Assembly: GCA_001804345.1 (NCBI GenBank)
Contig: MHFU01000172.1
Span: 938-9,812 of the forward strand
From: Omnitrophica bacterium RIFOXYB12_FULL_50_7
GTDB lineage: Bacteria > Omnitrophota > Omnitrophia > Omnitrophales > Aquincolibacteriaceae
Reading direction: 5' to 3'
Length of the DNA: 8,875 nucleotides
The notes under the pieces were generated by a model. The model saw nothing but the letters and a program-made list of their open reading frames with translations, ran no database searches and was not told the origin of the DNA. Shown piece by piece: positions 1 through 7,619 of this stretch (its first letter is position 1; each line of letters opens with the position of its first letter). Made by a program: the position numbers and the translations under genes.

Positions 1-268
1 TCACAGCATGTTCTAAGACCGTATCCTGCTCTATGAATTCCCTGAGACAATTCAAGTGAACTGAGACCCGCTCGACCTTCTCTTGAGTGCACCAAGCTGT
101 TTTGTGGTTAATTACCGAATAGGTCCCAAAATAGAGGAAATAGAGAGCATGGCGTGCGTGGTGATACTCTTGGGCAGAGGGCTGGTTCTCGGGAATACTC
201 ATAGGATTGTAATTATCATTTTTTTCTCGGTTTTCATTATCTGTCTCTTTCATCTCCTGTTTGTCCAT
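1..268 (-). CDS. Unrecognised protein, N-terminal part, runs off left edge
   Basis: Reading leftward from ATG at 268 there are 89 open codons with no stop before the window edge, so only the N-terminal part of a protein is present. The start has a strong Shine-Dalgarno, GGGAGGT (276-282), seven bases upstream. The first ~23 residues are hydrophilic and rich in Asp, Asn, Glu and Lys, which suggests a disordered tail. The next part is mixed, with aromatic and His-rich stretches (EYHHARHALYFLYFGTY) and two later Cys residues. I see no signal peptide, membrane segment or known motif, and I do not recognise the family. It is divergent from the XRE-type regulator, with a 205-bp shared intergenic region. 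The opposite-strand frame over 83-292 is more hydrophobic but lacks a ribosome binding site, so this reading is preferred. Confidence 0.6.
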   Translation of the reverse strand, partial: MDKQEMKETDNENREKNDNYNPMSIPENQPSAQEYHHARHALYFLYFGTYSVINHKTAWCTQEKVERVSVHLNCLREFIEQDTVLEHAV

Positions 269-275
269 TTTCTTT

Positions 276-282
276 ACCTCCC
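276..282 (-). promoter_or_regulatory. Shine-Dalgarno of the left-edge gene
   Basis: On the minus strand the bases read GGGAGGT, seven bases before the ATG at 268. This is close to the ideal anti-16S match and is the main reason for accepting the otherwise unrecognised left-edge reading frame and its start. Confidence 0.65.
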
Positions 283-349
283 TCTAATCTGAACATAGCA
301 TCCACTATTTAACAAAGCAAGGCCATCACAAAAGATAGTTTTTAGTTAT

Positions 350-363
350 AATATTTCGATATT
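350..363. repeat. Small inverted repeat abutting the -35 box
   Basis: AATAT-TTCG-ATATT is a five-base inverted repeat around a four-base centre. Its last base is the first base of the -35 element of the XRE-gene promoter. The position suits an operator, for instance for autoregulation by the adjacent XRE-type protein. It is short and AT-rich, so chance is a real alternative. Confidence 0.25.
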
Positions 364-391
364 TGACATCTCGCATAACTTCATGTATAAT
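363..391 (+). promoter_or_regulatory. Consensus sigma70-type promoter of the XRE regulator
   Basis: TTGACA at 363-368 and TATAAT at 386-391 are both perfect consensus hexamers, separated by exactly 17 bases. Transcription should start near 398, giving a leader of about 75 nt before the ATG at 474. A promoter this strong on a regulator suggests it is normally restrained, perhaps by its own product binding nearby. Confidence 0.8.
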
Positions 392-462
392 CTACGTTTA
401 GAGTGAGAATATGGAAGTTTTTGTTACAAGATGTCATGAATATTTAATTTAAAAGACACGAC

Positions 463-468
463 GGGAGG
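463..468 (+). promoter_or_regulatory. Shine-Dalgarno of the XRE regulator
   Basis: GGGAGG lies five bases before the ATG at 474 and fixes that codon as the start of the 439-residue protein. Confidence 0.7.
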
Positions 469-473
469 CTGAA

Positions 474-1793
474 ATGTATAGAGAAATCATTGAGAAATAC
501 AGACAGGAGGGTCCGCAGGTCCCCCTCTCAAGACGCCCCCTCGTGGGATCTGTTATCAAGAGAATCCGGGTGGACAAGGGAATCAGGCAAATTGATTTCG
601 CAAAGAAGGTTGGAATTAACGAGGCGACCCTTAAATCCATCGAAAACGACCACCAGCAGGCTACAACAGTAGACAACCTCGAACGAATGGCCTCCGAGCT
701 TGGAACAACAGCTGACGAACTCATTCTATTAGGCCGCGAGCGAGACCCGGCAAATTTCTTCCCCTTAAAGCGTCAAACCCCTCAGGAAATCGCGGGCATT
801 CGCAAACGAAAACGTTCCCCTCTTGAATGGCACGAAAGCGTGCGGCTCCGCTTTAAGAACTTTGACATAACACCCATTTCACCGCCACTGACAGCAACCC
901 GCGATTTCTTCATTTGCCGGATTAACCTGCCTCCCAAAAGATCGGTTGATAACCTTTCGTTGGGCATGCATTTCCCTGTCGTTGGCTTTGTCTCTTCCGG
1001 TTTTAATATCAAAATCACATATGGAAACCGGTCTCATGTAGTTACAACAAACCAAGGTTTTGCTCTCGACGGATTTTATAGACACAGCTTTACTAATGAA
1101 GATGATGATGCCGCTGCCGTCATCTATTTAATGACCAAGATTTCAAATAAGATAACTTCCTCTCCAGGGCCAGAAGCAAAATCAGAAGCAACTATTAATG
1201 TCGCCAAAGGCATTGAAGCTTTACGCAAGGAACGTTCGGATCGCCCGGGCATTACGCTCTCCGTCAAACACCTTGCGGATTTGACGGATAACCTCGACCA
1301 TGAGCAAATTGCCAAAATGATGCGCCTCAAAAAGGGCTCTTCCGTCGTTTATTGGGAAAAAATCGAGGACCTTTTAGGCGGAGCCCGTGTTTCAATGGAT
1401 GACTTCTTAGGGTGGGCACATCATCAGCCACAAAAACCTTTTGAACTGGCAACTGCCAAGACTCGCGCCCTGATTGATTATTCTACCTATTACGGCGTTA
1501 CCATTTATTCATGCGTACCGCCCACCAAAAGCGATCTTTTTTGCGGGGAATTAAGAATTGAAGGGCAGGGATCTTTAGCCAAAAAAAGCTGGGAGAGAAA
1601 AGACGCTGCGATGATTGCGCTTTATCTTGAGGAAGGCGAGCTTGAAATTACGGTCGGAAAGAGCAGAAGCGCCCTGCCCTTAAGCAAGGGAGAGAGCATC
1701 TATTTCGATGGCAGCTTGGGCTACATCATCCGAAATCCTGGGAAAAGCACCATGAAGGGGTTTATAGCCAGCTTTCCTGCCATCCAATTTTAA
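474..1793 (+). CDS. XRE-type HTH regulator with cupin-like sensor domains
   Basis: This 439-residue protein is probably a cytoplasmic transcription regulator. Residues ~25-86 form a Cro/C1-type helix-turn-helix, with the typical pattern RQIDFAKKVGINEATLKSIEN and then the Leu-rich DNLERMASELGTTADEL. Residues ~144-222 look like a degenerate cupin barrel. Residues ~258-312 resemble a second, weaker HTH-like helical unit (SVKHLADLTDNLDHEQIAKM). Residues ~325-435 are a clearer cupin fold, with GELEITVGK, a turn at SKGESIYFDG and IIRNPGKS. This suggests a repeated HTH-cupin layout and a length about twice that of ordinary XRE-cupin regulators. The His/Glu metal ligands of metallo-cupins are not evident, so ligand binding may be metal-free. 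It is the only DNA-binding protein seen in the window and converges on the kinase operon, but control of that operon is only inference. Confidence 0.8.
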   Translation: MYREIIEKYRQEGPQVPLSRRPLVGSVIKRIRVDKGIRQIDFAKKVGINEATLKSIENDHQQATTVDNLERMASELGTTADELILLGRERDPANFFPLKRQTPQEIAGIRKRKRSPLEWHESVRLRFKNFDITPISPPLTATRDFFICRINLPPKRSVDNLSLGMHFPVVGFVSSGFNIKITYGNRSHVVTTNQGFALDGFYRHSFTNEDDDAAAVIYLMTKISNKITSSPGPEAKSEATINVAKGIEALRKERSDRPGITLSVKHLADLTDNLDHEQIAKMMRLKKGSSVVYWEKIEDLLGGARVSMDDFLGWAHHQPQKPFELATAKTRALIDYSTYYGVTIYSCVPPTKSDLFCGELRIEGQGSLAKKSWERKDAAMIALYLEEGELEITVGKSRSALPLSKGESIYFDGSLGYIIRNPGKSTMKGFIASFPAIQF

Positions 1794-2617
1794 TTGGAAG
1801 GTCCCAAAACCCCGGCTTCCACAGCAGCCACTTTGATGGTCTCAATCAATAATGGCACCTTAAACGGCTTAGTCACCAATTTTGAGGCATCAAAACCGAT
1901 ACTCCGCAGTTCTTGCTCAACTTCGTCCGGGTATTTTGCAGACATAGGAATACATTTAATCAGAGGATTGATCGCCATAATGGCTTTAATCAGATGGTCC
2001 CCTGAAAGACGAGGCATCGCCATATCCACAAGAGCGACATGACAGCCTTGTGGGTTTGCTTTGACATACTCCAGCGCGGCGTTGCCGTCCTTAAAAGTAA
2101 CTACCTCGTATTTTCTTTCTACAAACATTTCCTTTAGAAAATCGGTGATTTCTTCCTCATCATCAGCGATTAAAAGCTTGGTGCGATTGTCATAATAGAT
2201 CTCGTCCTCGTATTCGCTGCAGACTTCCTCCGGGGCAACAATCCTGTTTAATTTCCGATTAATACTCGCTTCTATTTTTCCAAAATCCCGAAAAGGTTTT
2301 GGGATGACATCCGCTTCAGTGATCCCGATTTCTTTAAGTCTCTCCTTCTCGTCATCGTAGTAGGCCGTGATGATAAGTACCGGCGTCTTGATGCCTTTGC
2401 TCCGGAGGTTCTTTAAAACATCATAGCCATTCAGTCTCTCCATTCTTAGGTCCAGAAGAATCAACTGCACTTCAAAATTCGCAAGAGTTTGTTCCACGAT
2501 GGAAGGATTAGCGGTTGCAATAGGTTCATACCCGCGCCTTCGGAAATGGGTTACCAATTGTTCGATCACGATCTTGTCATCATCGACGATTAAAATAGTA
2601 TTTGTTTTTTCCGGCAT
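1790..2617 (-). CDS. Tandem double receiver (REC-REC) response regulator
   Basis: This 275-residue soluble protein consists of two CheY-like receiver domains and nothing else. REC1 (~7-122) has the acidic pair Asp12/Asp13, phospho-acceptor Asp56, Thr84 and Lys107 followed by Pro. REC2 (~146-268) has Asp152/Asp153, Asp198 in DMAMPRLSG, Ser226 and Lys250-Pro-Phe. Both sets of phosphotransfer residues are intact, so both domains should be phosphorylatable. There is no output domain, so it probably acts as a phosphate relay or sink, or through protein binding. It is the last gene of the operon, six bases after the single-receiver gene. A G-rich stretch (AAGGGG) precedes its ATG at a somewhat long spacing, so translational coupling is likely. 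Its stop codon overlaps that of the convergent XRE-type gene. Confidence 0.9.
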   Translation of the reverse strand: MPEKTNTILIVDDDKIVIEQLVTHFRRRGYEPIATANPSIVEQTLANFEVQLILLDLRMERLNGYDVLKNLRSKGIKTPVLIITAYYDDEKERLKEIGITEADVIPKPFRDFGKIEASINRKLNRIVAPEEVCSEYEDEIYYDNRTKLLIADDEEEITDFLKEMFVERKYEVVTFKDGNAALEYVKANPQGCHVALVDMAMPRLSGDHLIKAIMAINPLIKCIPMSAKYPDEVEQELRSIGFDASKLVTKPFKVPLLIETIKVAAVEAGVLGPSN

Positions 2618-2623
2618 ACGGGC

Positions 2624-3016
2624 TTATCCCCTTCCCTTCGAAAGAACTTGTTCAATGAAACGGTTAAAATGATCCAAGCGTAAATCGCTTGGCTTTTCGA
2701 GGATCTTGTCAACGCGCTCAAGCAGCCCTTCTTTTTTTAAAATTTCCTCCAGTTGCTTTTTGGGAGTTGCCGATTCGACGACAACCGCCGGCTTAGGAGT
2801 TAAATCAACCGCCGTTTTAATTAGATCGATTCCAGAAATTCGCCCCTCAAGTCTGATATCGATCAGAACCAAATCGTATTTTCTCTCGTTCAGAAGCAGA
2901 AGAGCGGCAACGCCGGTATAACACACTTCGACTTCGTATCCTTCGCGATTCAAGTTCTCTTTCAATGCTTCGCAAACATCTTTTTCATCATCGACTATCA
3001 GGATTTTTTCGTTCAT
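2624..3016 (-). CDS. Single-domain receiver (CheY-like response regulator)
   Basis: This 130-residue protein is a lone receiver domain. It shows ILIVDDEKDV with Asp9/Asp10, phospho-acceptor Asp53, Ser82 at the switch Ser/Thr position and Lys108-Pro109. After Asp53 the usual MPxMxG is replaced by IRLEGRISGID, a slightly longer loop common in kinase-linked stand-alone receivers. The ATG overlaps the kinase stop codon by four bases (ATGA), so the two are probably translationally coupled. A GGTGA ribosome binding site lies six bases upstream inside the kinase gene. Its position suggests it is the direct partner of that kinase, carrying phosphate onward or feeding back on it. There is no DNA-binding or enzymatic output. 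Confidence 0.9.
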   Translation of the reverse strand: MNEKILIVDDEKDVCEALKENLNREGYEVEVCYTGVAALLLLNERKYDLVLIDIRLEGRISGIDLIKTAVDLTPKPAVVVESATPKKQLEEILKKEGLLERVDKILEKPSDLRLDHFNRFIEQVLSKGRG

Positions 3017-5226
3017 TTGTCTTCACCATTTCCTTCCTTGTCTGTAGGAATCCAGAAAACAAATTTTGACCCGCCCGCATCTTTTTTCTCCAACCAAATA
3101 CGTCCCTTATGAAACTCCTCGATGAACTTTCGGCAATAGTATAGGCCTTGGCCATAGCCTGAATCCAGTCCCATCGGCCCCTTTGGCTTTGGCTTAGTAG
3201 AAAAGCCTTGCTCAAAAACCTTCGCAAACAATTCCTCCGGAATGCCAGTGCCATCATCCCAGTATTCGACCCATGCCACTTGGCGGCCCTCAAAAGCACG
3301 ATAGGATGCCTCTAAATGAATACATCGCTCCCCGGCTATATGGATCATGGCATCCCTTGAATTTATAAACAAATTGACGAGCACCCTTGTTAACAATGAG
3401 GTATTTCCAAAAACAATGAATGGGTCCGGCATTTGACCGTCGTAACGAACATCGTTTATATTCGCTTCTTTTTTCGCGTGATTCCAAACAAACCTAAACG
3501 ACATCTCTTCTTTCTCGGACCGATTATCTTTTAATCCTCCCGTCGCGGTTTTAATAATTATGCGCACTTTTTCGCTATTTTGTTCTATGGTTTTTGAAAA
3601 CCGGTAAATCTTATCCGCTATCTCCTCATAGCGTTTTCGAAGATTGGCATCCAGCTTATTCTCGCAGTATTTGATCAGCTTTCGAAGATCCTGAACAAGT
3701 CCTTCGGAGATGTTCTGCGAAGTGCTCGTGATTCCAACTAAAGCATTACCTGTTTCATGAGACAGCGAAGATGCATAATTTACCTGCTCGGCTTTATTTT
3801 GCGCTTTAACTTTCTCCTCACGCTCTCGAATGACATCATTTACGAGCTGCGCATTTCTAATAGCGATTGCTGTCTGGCCCGCTACGACAGGTAAGTAGTC
3901 CATCTCTTCTTGCGTAAATTCCTGGTCAGACCTCTTCTTCCCCATTGTCAGTAGGCCGATTAATTCCCCCTGCGCAAAAAGCGGGACGCAAATTACTGCC
4001 ATAAGCGCCTCTAAGTTTTTTACAACTTCCTCGGGAAGCATGTTTTTAGCGTCTGGTTTTTCCAAGTTGATGTTCTTATCGGATTCGGAGAAATATTGAA
4101 TGAATGCGCAATCACTTGAAAACTTTTGTTTTACCGGATTAAGATTAAAAGCGTTCAGCAGACTATAATGCTTGTTCTTCTCGTCCCGGATAATCAAGGC
4201 TCCTGTTTCCAGCCGCAAAGACTCTTGCAAGGTGTTAAGCACGGTCTCGCCCACTTCATGGATGTCTAATATGCTGATAATATTTTTTGCTAAACGGTTA
4301 AGGATGATTTTAAAATCATCTTTTTTTTGGAAAAGATATGTATCTGTCGCATTCACGAGAAACTTCCGCACGGGGTCATAAAGCATTACCGCGATCAAAA
4401 CACTAGCGAGACTCGACGTGATTGGCCCCATTCTGACATGCAGTCCAAGGTAGCTCTGCGCCAACGCCGTTACCGCGCTCACAATCGCCATGAATACGCC
4501 AAACAGCCCTGCAAAGACAATGGTCTTTTTGATAATGACTTCGATATCCATAAGACGATGCCGAACGATGGCATAGGACAAAATCGGAATAGCAAAGATC
4601 AATATATAATCATCAATCGGAGGGTAAGGGACGATGCCAAAAACGGTCAGAAAATATTCAAATCCCGATAATGCTGCAACAAGATAGGCGATAAAAACGT
4701 ATTTTAATTGATTGCTTTTGGTGGAAGGGCCAACCCGGATGCCCTTTAGCAGGATTGTCAGCGCCCAAAAAATGCAAATGCAAAAATACGCAAAGAAAAG
4801 ATAATAAATCGGCCCCGGCTTGGAAACGCGAAAATGGAGATGCGGCAATTCCCTTAAACCAGCAAGAAAAAGATTGCTTCCGAAAAGGCTTATCGCCAAA
4901 AAAATCCCAAAAAAGTAAAGGCTGCGCAATATTATAGGATTTTTGATCTTGGTCCCGCTCACCGAACAAGCGAAATCCAAAAAAAGAATCGGTAAGAAAC
5001 ATGCGGCGAAGTAACATATTTTTGCAGCAAATACCGCCGCGGGTAGACTTGATATGACTTGAGGTTGCACCACGAAAGACCCGACGCTCCAGAATGCGAT
5101 ACTGGAACTAAAAATGCAGAATTTTCGGTTCGTGACATTTCCGGGGTTCTTGGCGAGGACAAAAAAACCGATGAGGAGATTAAGAGCCCAAGGGAAAACA
5201 CCGCTTACGACGAGAAGGTTCAGCAT
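3013..5226 (-). CDS. Membrane sensor histidine kinase, 7TM-GAF-HK
   Basis: This is a 737-residue inner-membrane histidine kinase. The N-terminal ~285 residues hold about seven to eight hydrophobic segments. They include the stretch YAIVRHRLMDIEVIIKK, typical of the 7TM N-terminal region found on many histidine kinases. A GAF domain follows (~305-460), then a short coiled coil (~462-482). The phospho-acceptor His490 lies in SLSHETGNALVGI, a variant H-box with Gly-Asn where many kinases have Asn/Arg-Pro. The ATPase domain has an N-box around Asn618/Asn622, a G1 box DDGTGIP (657-663) and a G2 box GYGQGL (690-695), all intact. The stimulus is unknown; 7TM and GAF regions suggest a membrane-soluble or small-molecule ligand. 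It begins six bases after the methyltransferase stop, has only a weak ribosome binding site, and overlaps the next receiver gene. Confidence 0.92.
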   Translation of the reverse strand: MLNLLVVSGVFPWALNLLIGFFVLAKNPGNVTNRKFCIFSSSIAFWSVGSFVVQPQVISSLPAAVFAAKICYFAACFLPILFLDFACSVSGTKIKNPIILRSLYFFGIFLAISLFGSNLFLAGLRELPHLHFRVSKPGPIYYLFFAYFCICIFWALTILLKGIRVGPSTKSNQLKYVFIAYLVAALSGFEYFLTVFGIVPYPPIDDYILIFAIPILSYAIVRHRLMDIEVIIKKTIVFAGLFGVFMAIVSAVTALAQSYLGLHVRMGPITSSLASVLIAVMLYDPVRKFLVNATDTYLFQKKDDFKIILNRLAKNIISILDIHEVGETVLNTLQESLRLETGALIIRDEKNKHYSLLNAFNLNPVKQKFSSDCAFIQYFSESDKNINLEKPDAKNMLPEEVVKNLEALMAVICVPLFAQGELIGLLTMGKKRSDQEFTQEEMDYLPVVAGQTAIAIRNAQLVNDVIREREEKVKAQNKAEQVNYASSLSHETGNALVGITSTSQNISEGLVQDLRKLIKYCENKLDANLRKRYEEIADKIYRFSKTIEQNSEKVRIIIKTATGGLKDNRSEKEEMSFRFVWNHAKKEANINDVRYDGQMPDPFIVFGNTSLLTRVLVNLFINSRDAMIHIAGERCIHLEASYRAFEGRQVAWVEYWDDGTGIPEELFAKVFEQGFSTKPKPKGPMGLDSGYGQGLYYCRKFIEEFHKGRIWLEKKDAGGSKFVFWIPTDKEGNGEDK

Positions 5227-5232
5227 AGGGAT

Positions 5233-5925
5233 TTAACGAATAACTTCAGAAAATATTTTTTTAAAAAATAACGGCCACTTTTCGCCTTTAGGGAAAAACC
5301 TCCCGGACTTTTGACTATAAGCGTGATAGTCATCCCCAAATTTTTCCGAGGATTTCTTTTCCTCAGCGAATAACCGTATGAGAAGAAGCGGTATATTAAT
5401 CAGAACCGCCATGACAAGAGCATAATAAGTGTTGGCAAGCAGAGGCAGCGCGATTTCTTCGATGAGGATTCCGGAATAAATGGGATGACGGATGAATTCA
5501 TAGGGACCTAATTGCAAAAGCCTGTTCTTTTTGATTTTTCCTTCCCCCACAACGTGTATCGCCCATTGCTTGCCAAGAGTAATCTGGCCCCACCAGCGCA
5601 ATCTGGCAGCGAAAATGTATAAAACCAGTCCAACCAAGGAAATAGAGAAAAATCTTTCTCGTGGAATCAAGAAAAATTCAAGCGTAATAACAAAGCACAA
5701 CCCGATATACGCAAAAGTTCCAACAGCAAGAGTCCAATCTCCCGCGAACCGACGGGGGTCCTTCTCCCTGCTGGTAAAAAACGTCTCCCACATCCTGATT
5801 GCCACATGAGCTGTTATGAGTAGCGAGAACCACCATCGGAAGGGAGTCGAAGGAAACTTCAATGACAGGAAAACCGCAGTGGCGGGCAAACAAATATTGG
5901 CTAATAGAATAAAGGCGTTGACCAT
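5233..5925 (-). CDS. Isoprenylcysteine carboxyl methyltransferase-like membrane enzyme
   Basis: I place the start at the ATG at 5925, giving 230 residues. The frame stays open upstream to 6120, but that part lies wholly inside the ketoacyl synthase gene. The chosen ATG follows the synthase stop by one base. The protein is very hydrophobic, with about five membrane segments. It carries the C-terminal signature of the ICMT/phospholipid methyltransferase (PEMT) superfamily: RLRWWGQITLGK (~108-119), GPYEFIRHPIYSG (140-152), Glu188-Glu189, then FGDDYHAYSQKSGRFFP (196-212). These enzymes transfer a methyl group from S-adenosylmethionine to membrane-embedded or lipid-like substrates. Bacterial members have varied and mostly unknown substrates. 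Sitting between a ketoacyl synthase and a kinase, it may methylate the product of the synthase; this is inference. Confidence 0.85.
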   Translation of the reverse strand: MVNAFILLANICLPATAVFLSLKFPSTPFRWWFSLLITAHVAIRMWETFFTSREKDPRRFAGDWTLAVGTFAYIGLCFVITLEFFLIPRERFFSISLVGLVLYIFAARLRWWGQITLGKQWAIHVVGEGKIKKNRLLQLGPYEFIRHPIYSGILIEEIALPLLANTYYALVMAVLINIPLLLIRLFAEEKKSSEKFGDDYHAYSQKSGRFFPKGEKWPLFFKKIFSEVIR

Positions 5926-5926
5926 A

Positions 5927-7615
5927 TCAACGTTTAAACTTCTTGATGATAATGGCCGCGTTTTTAGAGCCAAATGCCAGACTATTACAGATGGCCGCAT
6001 TGAATTCCCCAGCCCTGCCCTGGTTGGGCACACAATCAAGATCACAATCAGGATCGGGAACCTCATAATTAATCGTGGGATGGATGAATCCTTCTGCCAA
6101 AGCCAACAAAACGGCCGCAACCTGTTGTGCTCCGGCAGCCCCGATTGGGTGCCCTAGCATGGATTTCACCGAAGGAACCGCTAATTTATAAGCGTGTTCG
6201 CCAAAAACTTTTTTGATAACCGCCGTTTCATAGCTGTCGTTGATTGGTGTGGCATTCCCATAGGCCTCAAAAATATCAATATCCGTTGTGTTTAAACCGG
6301 CATCCGCCAATGCTGCCCTGATCGCCGCCACTGTATAATCTCCGGATGGGTGAGGTTTTGACATGTGCCAGGCATCACAGGTAGCGCCATAACCAACTAT
6401 TTCTCCGTAAATCGTCGCATTGCGCGCCAGCGCATGCTCCATTTCCTCTAAAAGAAAAATCCAGCTCCCCTCGGCAATCACAAAACCATCTCGGTCTTTA
6501 TTGAATGGTCGCGAAGCTTTTTTAAAGTCATTCGTGCGCGTGGATACCGCGCCCATTTGACAAAAAGCACCAAGGATGCCTGGATCGACGCAGGCATCGG
6601 CACCGCCTGTAATAATCAAATCCGCCATACCAAAACGTATTTTCTGCATAGCATAACCCATAGCATCAGTTGCAGAAGTACACCCTGTTGATAATGTGTA
6701 ACTGAAACCATTCGCACCTATTGATCTCGAAATTTCACTTGAAATCGCACCGCCAAAACCTGCGATGCCCAAATAAGGCCTCATTTTTCTAATGCCGCCC
6801 CTTTCCATCGCACGGATCTCGGGAACTATGTACTCAATACCCGCTGTCCCGCTTCCAACTATGACATTTAATTCCTTGAATTGATCCGTTGCCAGATTGG
6901 AATCCTTCAACGCAAGCTTTGCAGCCGCAATCACCAAATGCGACGATCTCCCCATGCGTTTAACTTCATTGAATTGAGGGATATATTCATGGGGATCAAA
7001 ATTCTTTACCTCGGCAGCCATTTTTGAAGGATAGGTTGAAACATCAAAAAAGGTGATCTTATCTACGCAATTCTTACCTTCTCTCAGGCCTTTCCAATAA
7101 GCCTCTCTGCCGATACCATTGGGAGCCACCGCTCCTATTCCCGTAATTACAGCCCGTCTCAGCTTTATTTTTTCGAGAGTTTTCCCGATTTTCAAAGCTG
7201 GCACTGATGTGGGCTTCTTGGCTAAATCCCGCGCTTGCTCAACTAATTTCAGCTCATCCAGAAGTACGCCGCGCAAGACATTGATATCCAGCGGTTTGAG
7301 AATGAATTTATCAATGCCAAGGCGTATGGCATGTTCAGGTGTGTCCTCTTCGGCATAACCAGTAATCAGAATGTATCCGCAAACATGCCCTTTTTTCGCA
7401 TAAATTTCTTTTATATTCTTTATCGCAACAAGCCCGTTTTCCATCGGCATTCGGACATCCGAAATAACCACGTCAAAATCAATGGCCTGTGCGTGATTCA
7501 ACGCTTCTTGAGCGCTGGCAGCCGTGACAACCGTGTAGGCTTCACGCTTCAGGAAATTTTCCAGGCTTTTGCGGACTAGGGTGTCATCATCTACGAATAA
7601 GATTTTCTTTCCCAC
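5927..7615 (-). CDS. Receiver domain fused to beta-ketoacyl-ACP synthase (FabF-like)
   Basis: This 562-residue protein joins two families. Residues ~3-125 are a complete CheY-like receiver: Asp9-Asp10-Asp11, phospho-acceptor Asp53 in SDVRMP, Thr85, Lys107-Pro108. A helical linker (~121-150) leads into a near full-length thiolase-fold condensing enzyme (~153-560) most like FabF. It has the nucleophile Cys312 in STGCTSATDAMGYA, the conserved SRPFNKDRDGFVIAEG (368-383), and the second active-site pair Lys484 and His489 in SVKSMLGHPIGAAG. Phe548 lies in the C-terminal AFGSKN, where FabF has GFGGTN. The first catalytic His, normally in NAHGTST, is Tyr452 (EAYGNAT). The start is GTG with a strong ribosome binding site. 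It leads the operon, so phosphorylation by the downstream kinase could control acyl condensation. Whether it still condenses, or acts like a chain-length-factor partner, cannot be told from sequence. Confidence 0.9.
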   Translation of the reverse strand: MGKKILFVDDDTLVRKSLENFLKREAYTVVTAASAQEALNHAQAIDFDVVISDVRMPMENGLVAIKNIKEIYAKKGHVCGYILITGYAEEDTPEHAIRLGIDKFILKPLDINVLRGVLLDELKLVEQARDLAKKPTSVPALKIGKTLEKIKLRRAVITGIGAVAPNGIGREAYWKGLREGKNCVDKITFFDVSTYPSKMAAEVKNFDPHEYIPQFNEVKRMGRSSHLVIAAAKLALKDSNLATDQFKELNVIVGSGTAGIEYIVPEIRAMERGGIRKMRPYLGIAGFGGAISSEISRSIGANGFSYTLSTGCTSATDAMGYAMQKIRFGMADLIITGGADACVDPGILGAFCQMGAVSTRTNDFKKASRPFNKDRDGFVIAEGSWIFLLEEMEHALARNATIYGEIVGYGATCDAWHMSKPHPSGDYTVAAIRAALADAGLNTTDIDIFEAYGNATPINDSYETAVIKKVFGEHAYKLAVPSVKSMLGHPIGAAGAQQVAAVLLALAEGFIHPTINYEVPDPDCDLDCVPNQGRAGEFNAAICNSLAFGSKNAAIIIKKFKR

Positions 7616-7619
7616 AAGT

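Noticed and set aside
83..292. Plus-strand reading frame with a hydrophobic C-terminus
   Set aside because: No ribosome binding site, and it lies opposite a longer open minus-strand frame with a strong Shine-Dalgarno; the hydrophobic run comes from T-rich complement of Lys/Asn/Glu codons.
1783..1798. TCCAATT/AATTGGA hairpin as a bidirectional terminator
   Set aside because: The stem is AT-rich with an unworkable two-base loop and no T-run; it sits on the shared stop codons and could easily be chance.
4327..4671. Plus-strand frame of 114 codons inside the kinase gene
   Set aside because: Antisense shadow of the membrane/GAF region of a clearly real kinase; composition is unlike a folded protein and there is no ribosome binding site.
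5926..6120. N-terminal extension of the methyltransferase frame to 6120
   Set aside because: The extra 65 codons lie within the end of the ketoacyl synthase gene and add no family motif; the ATG at 5925 directly follows the synthase stop and fits the family.
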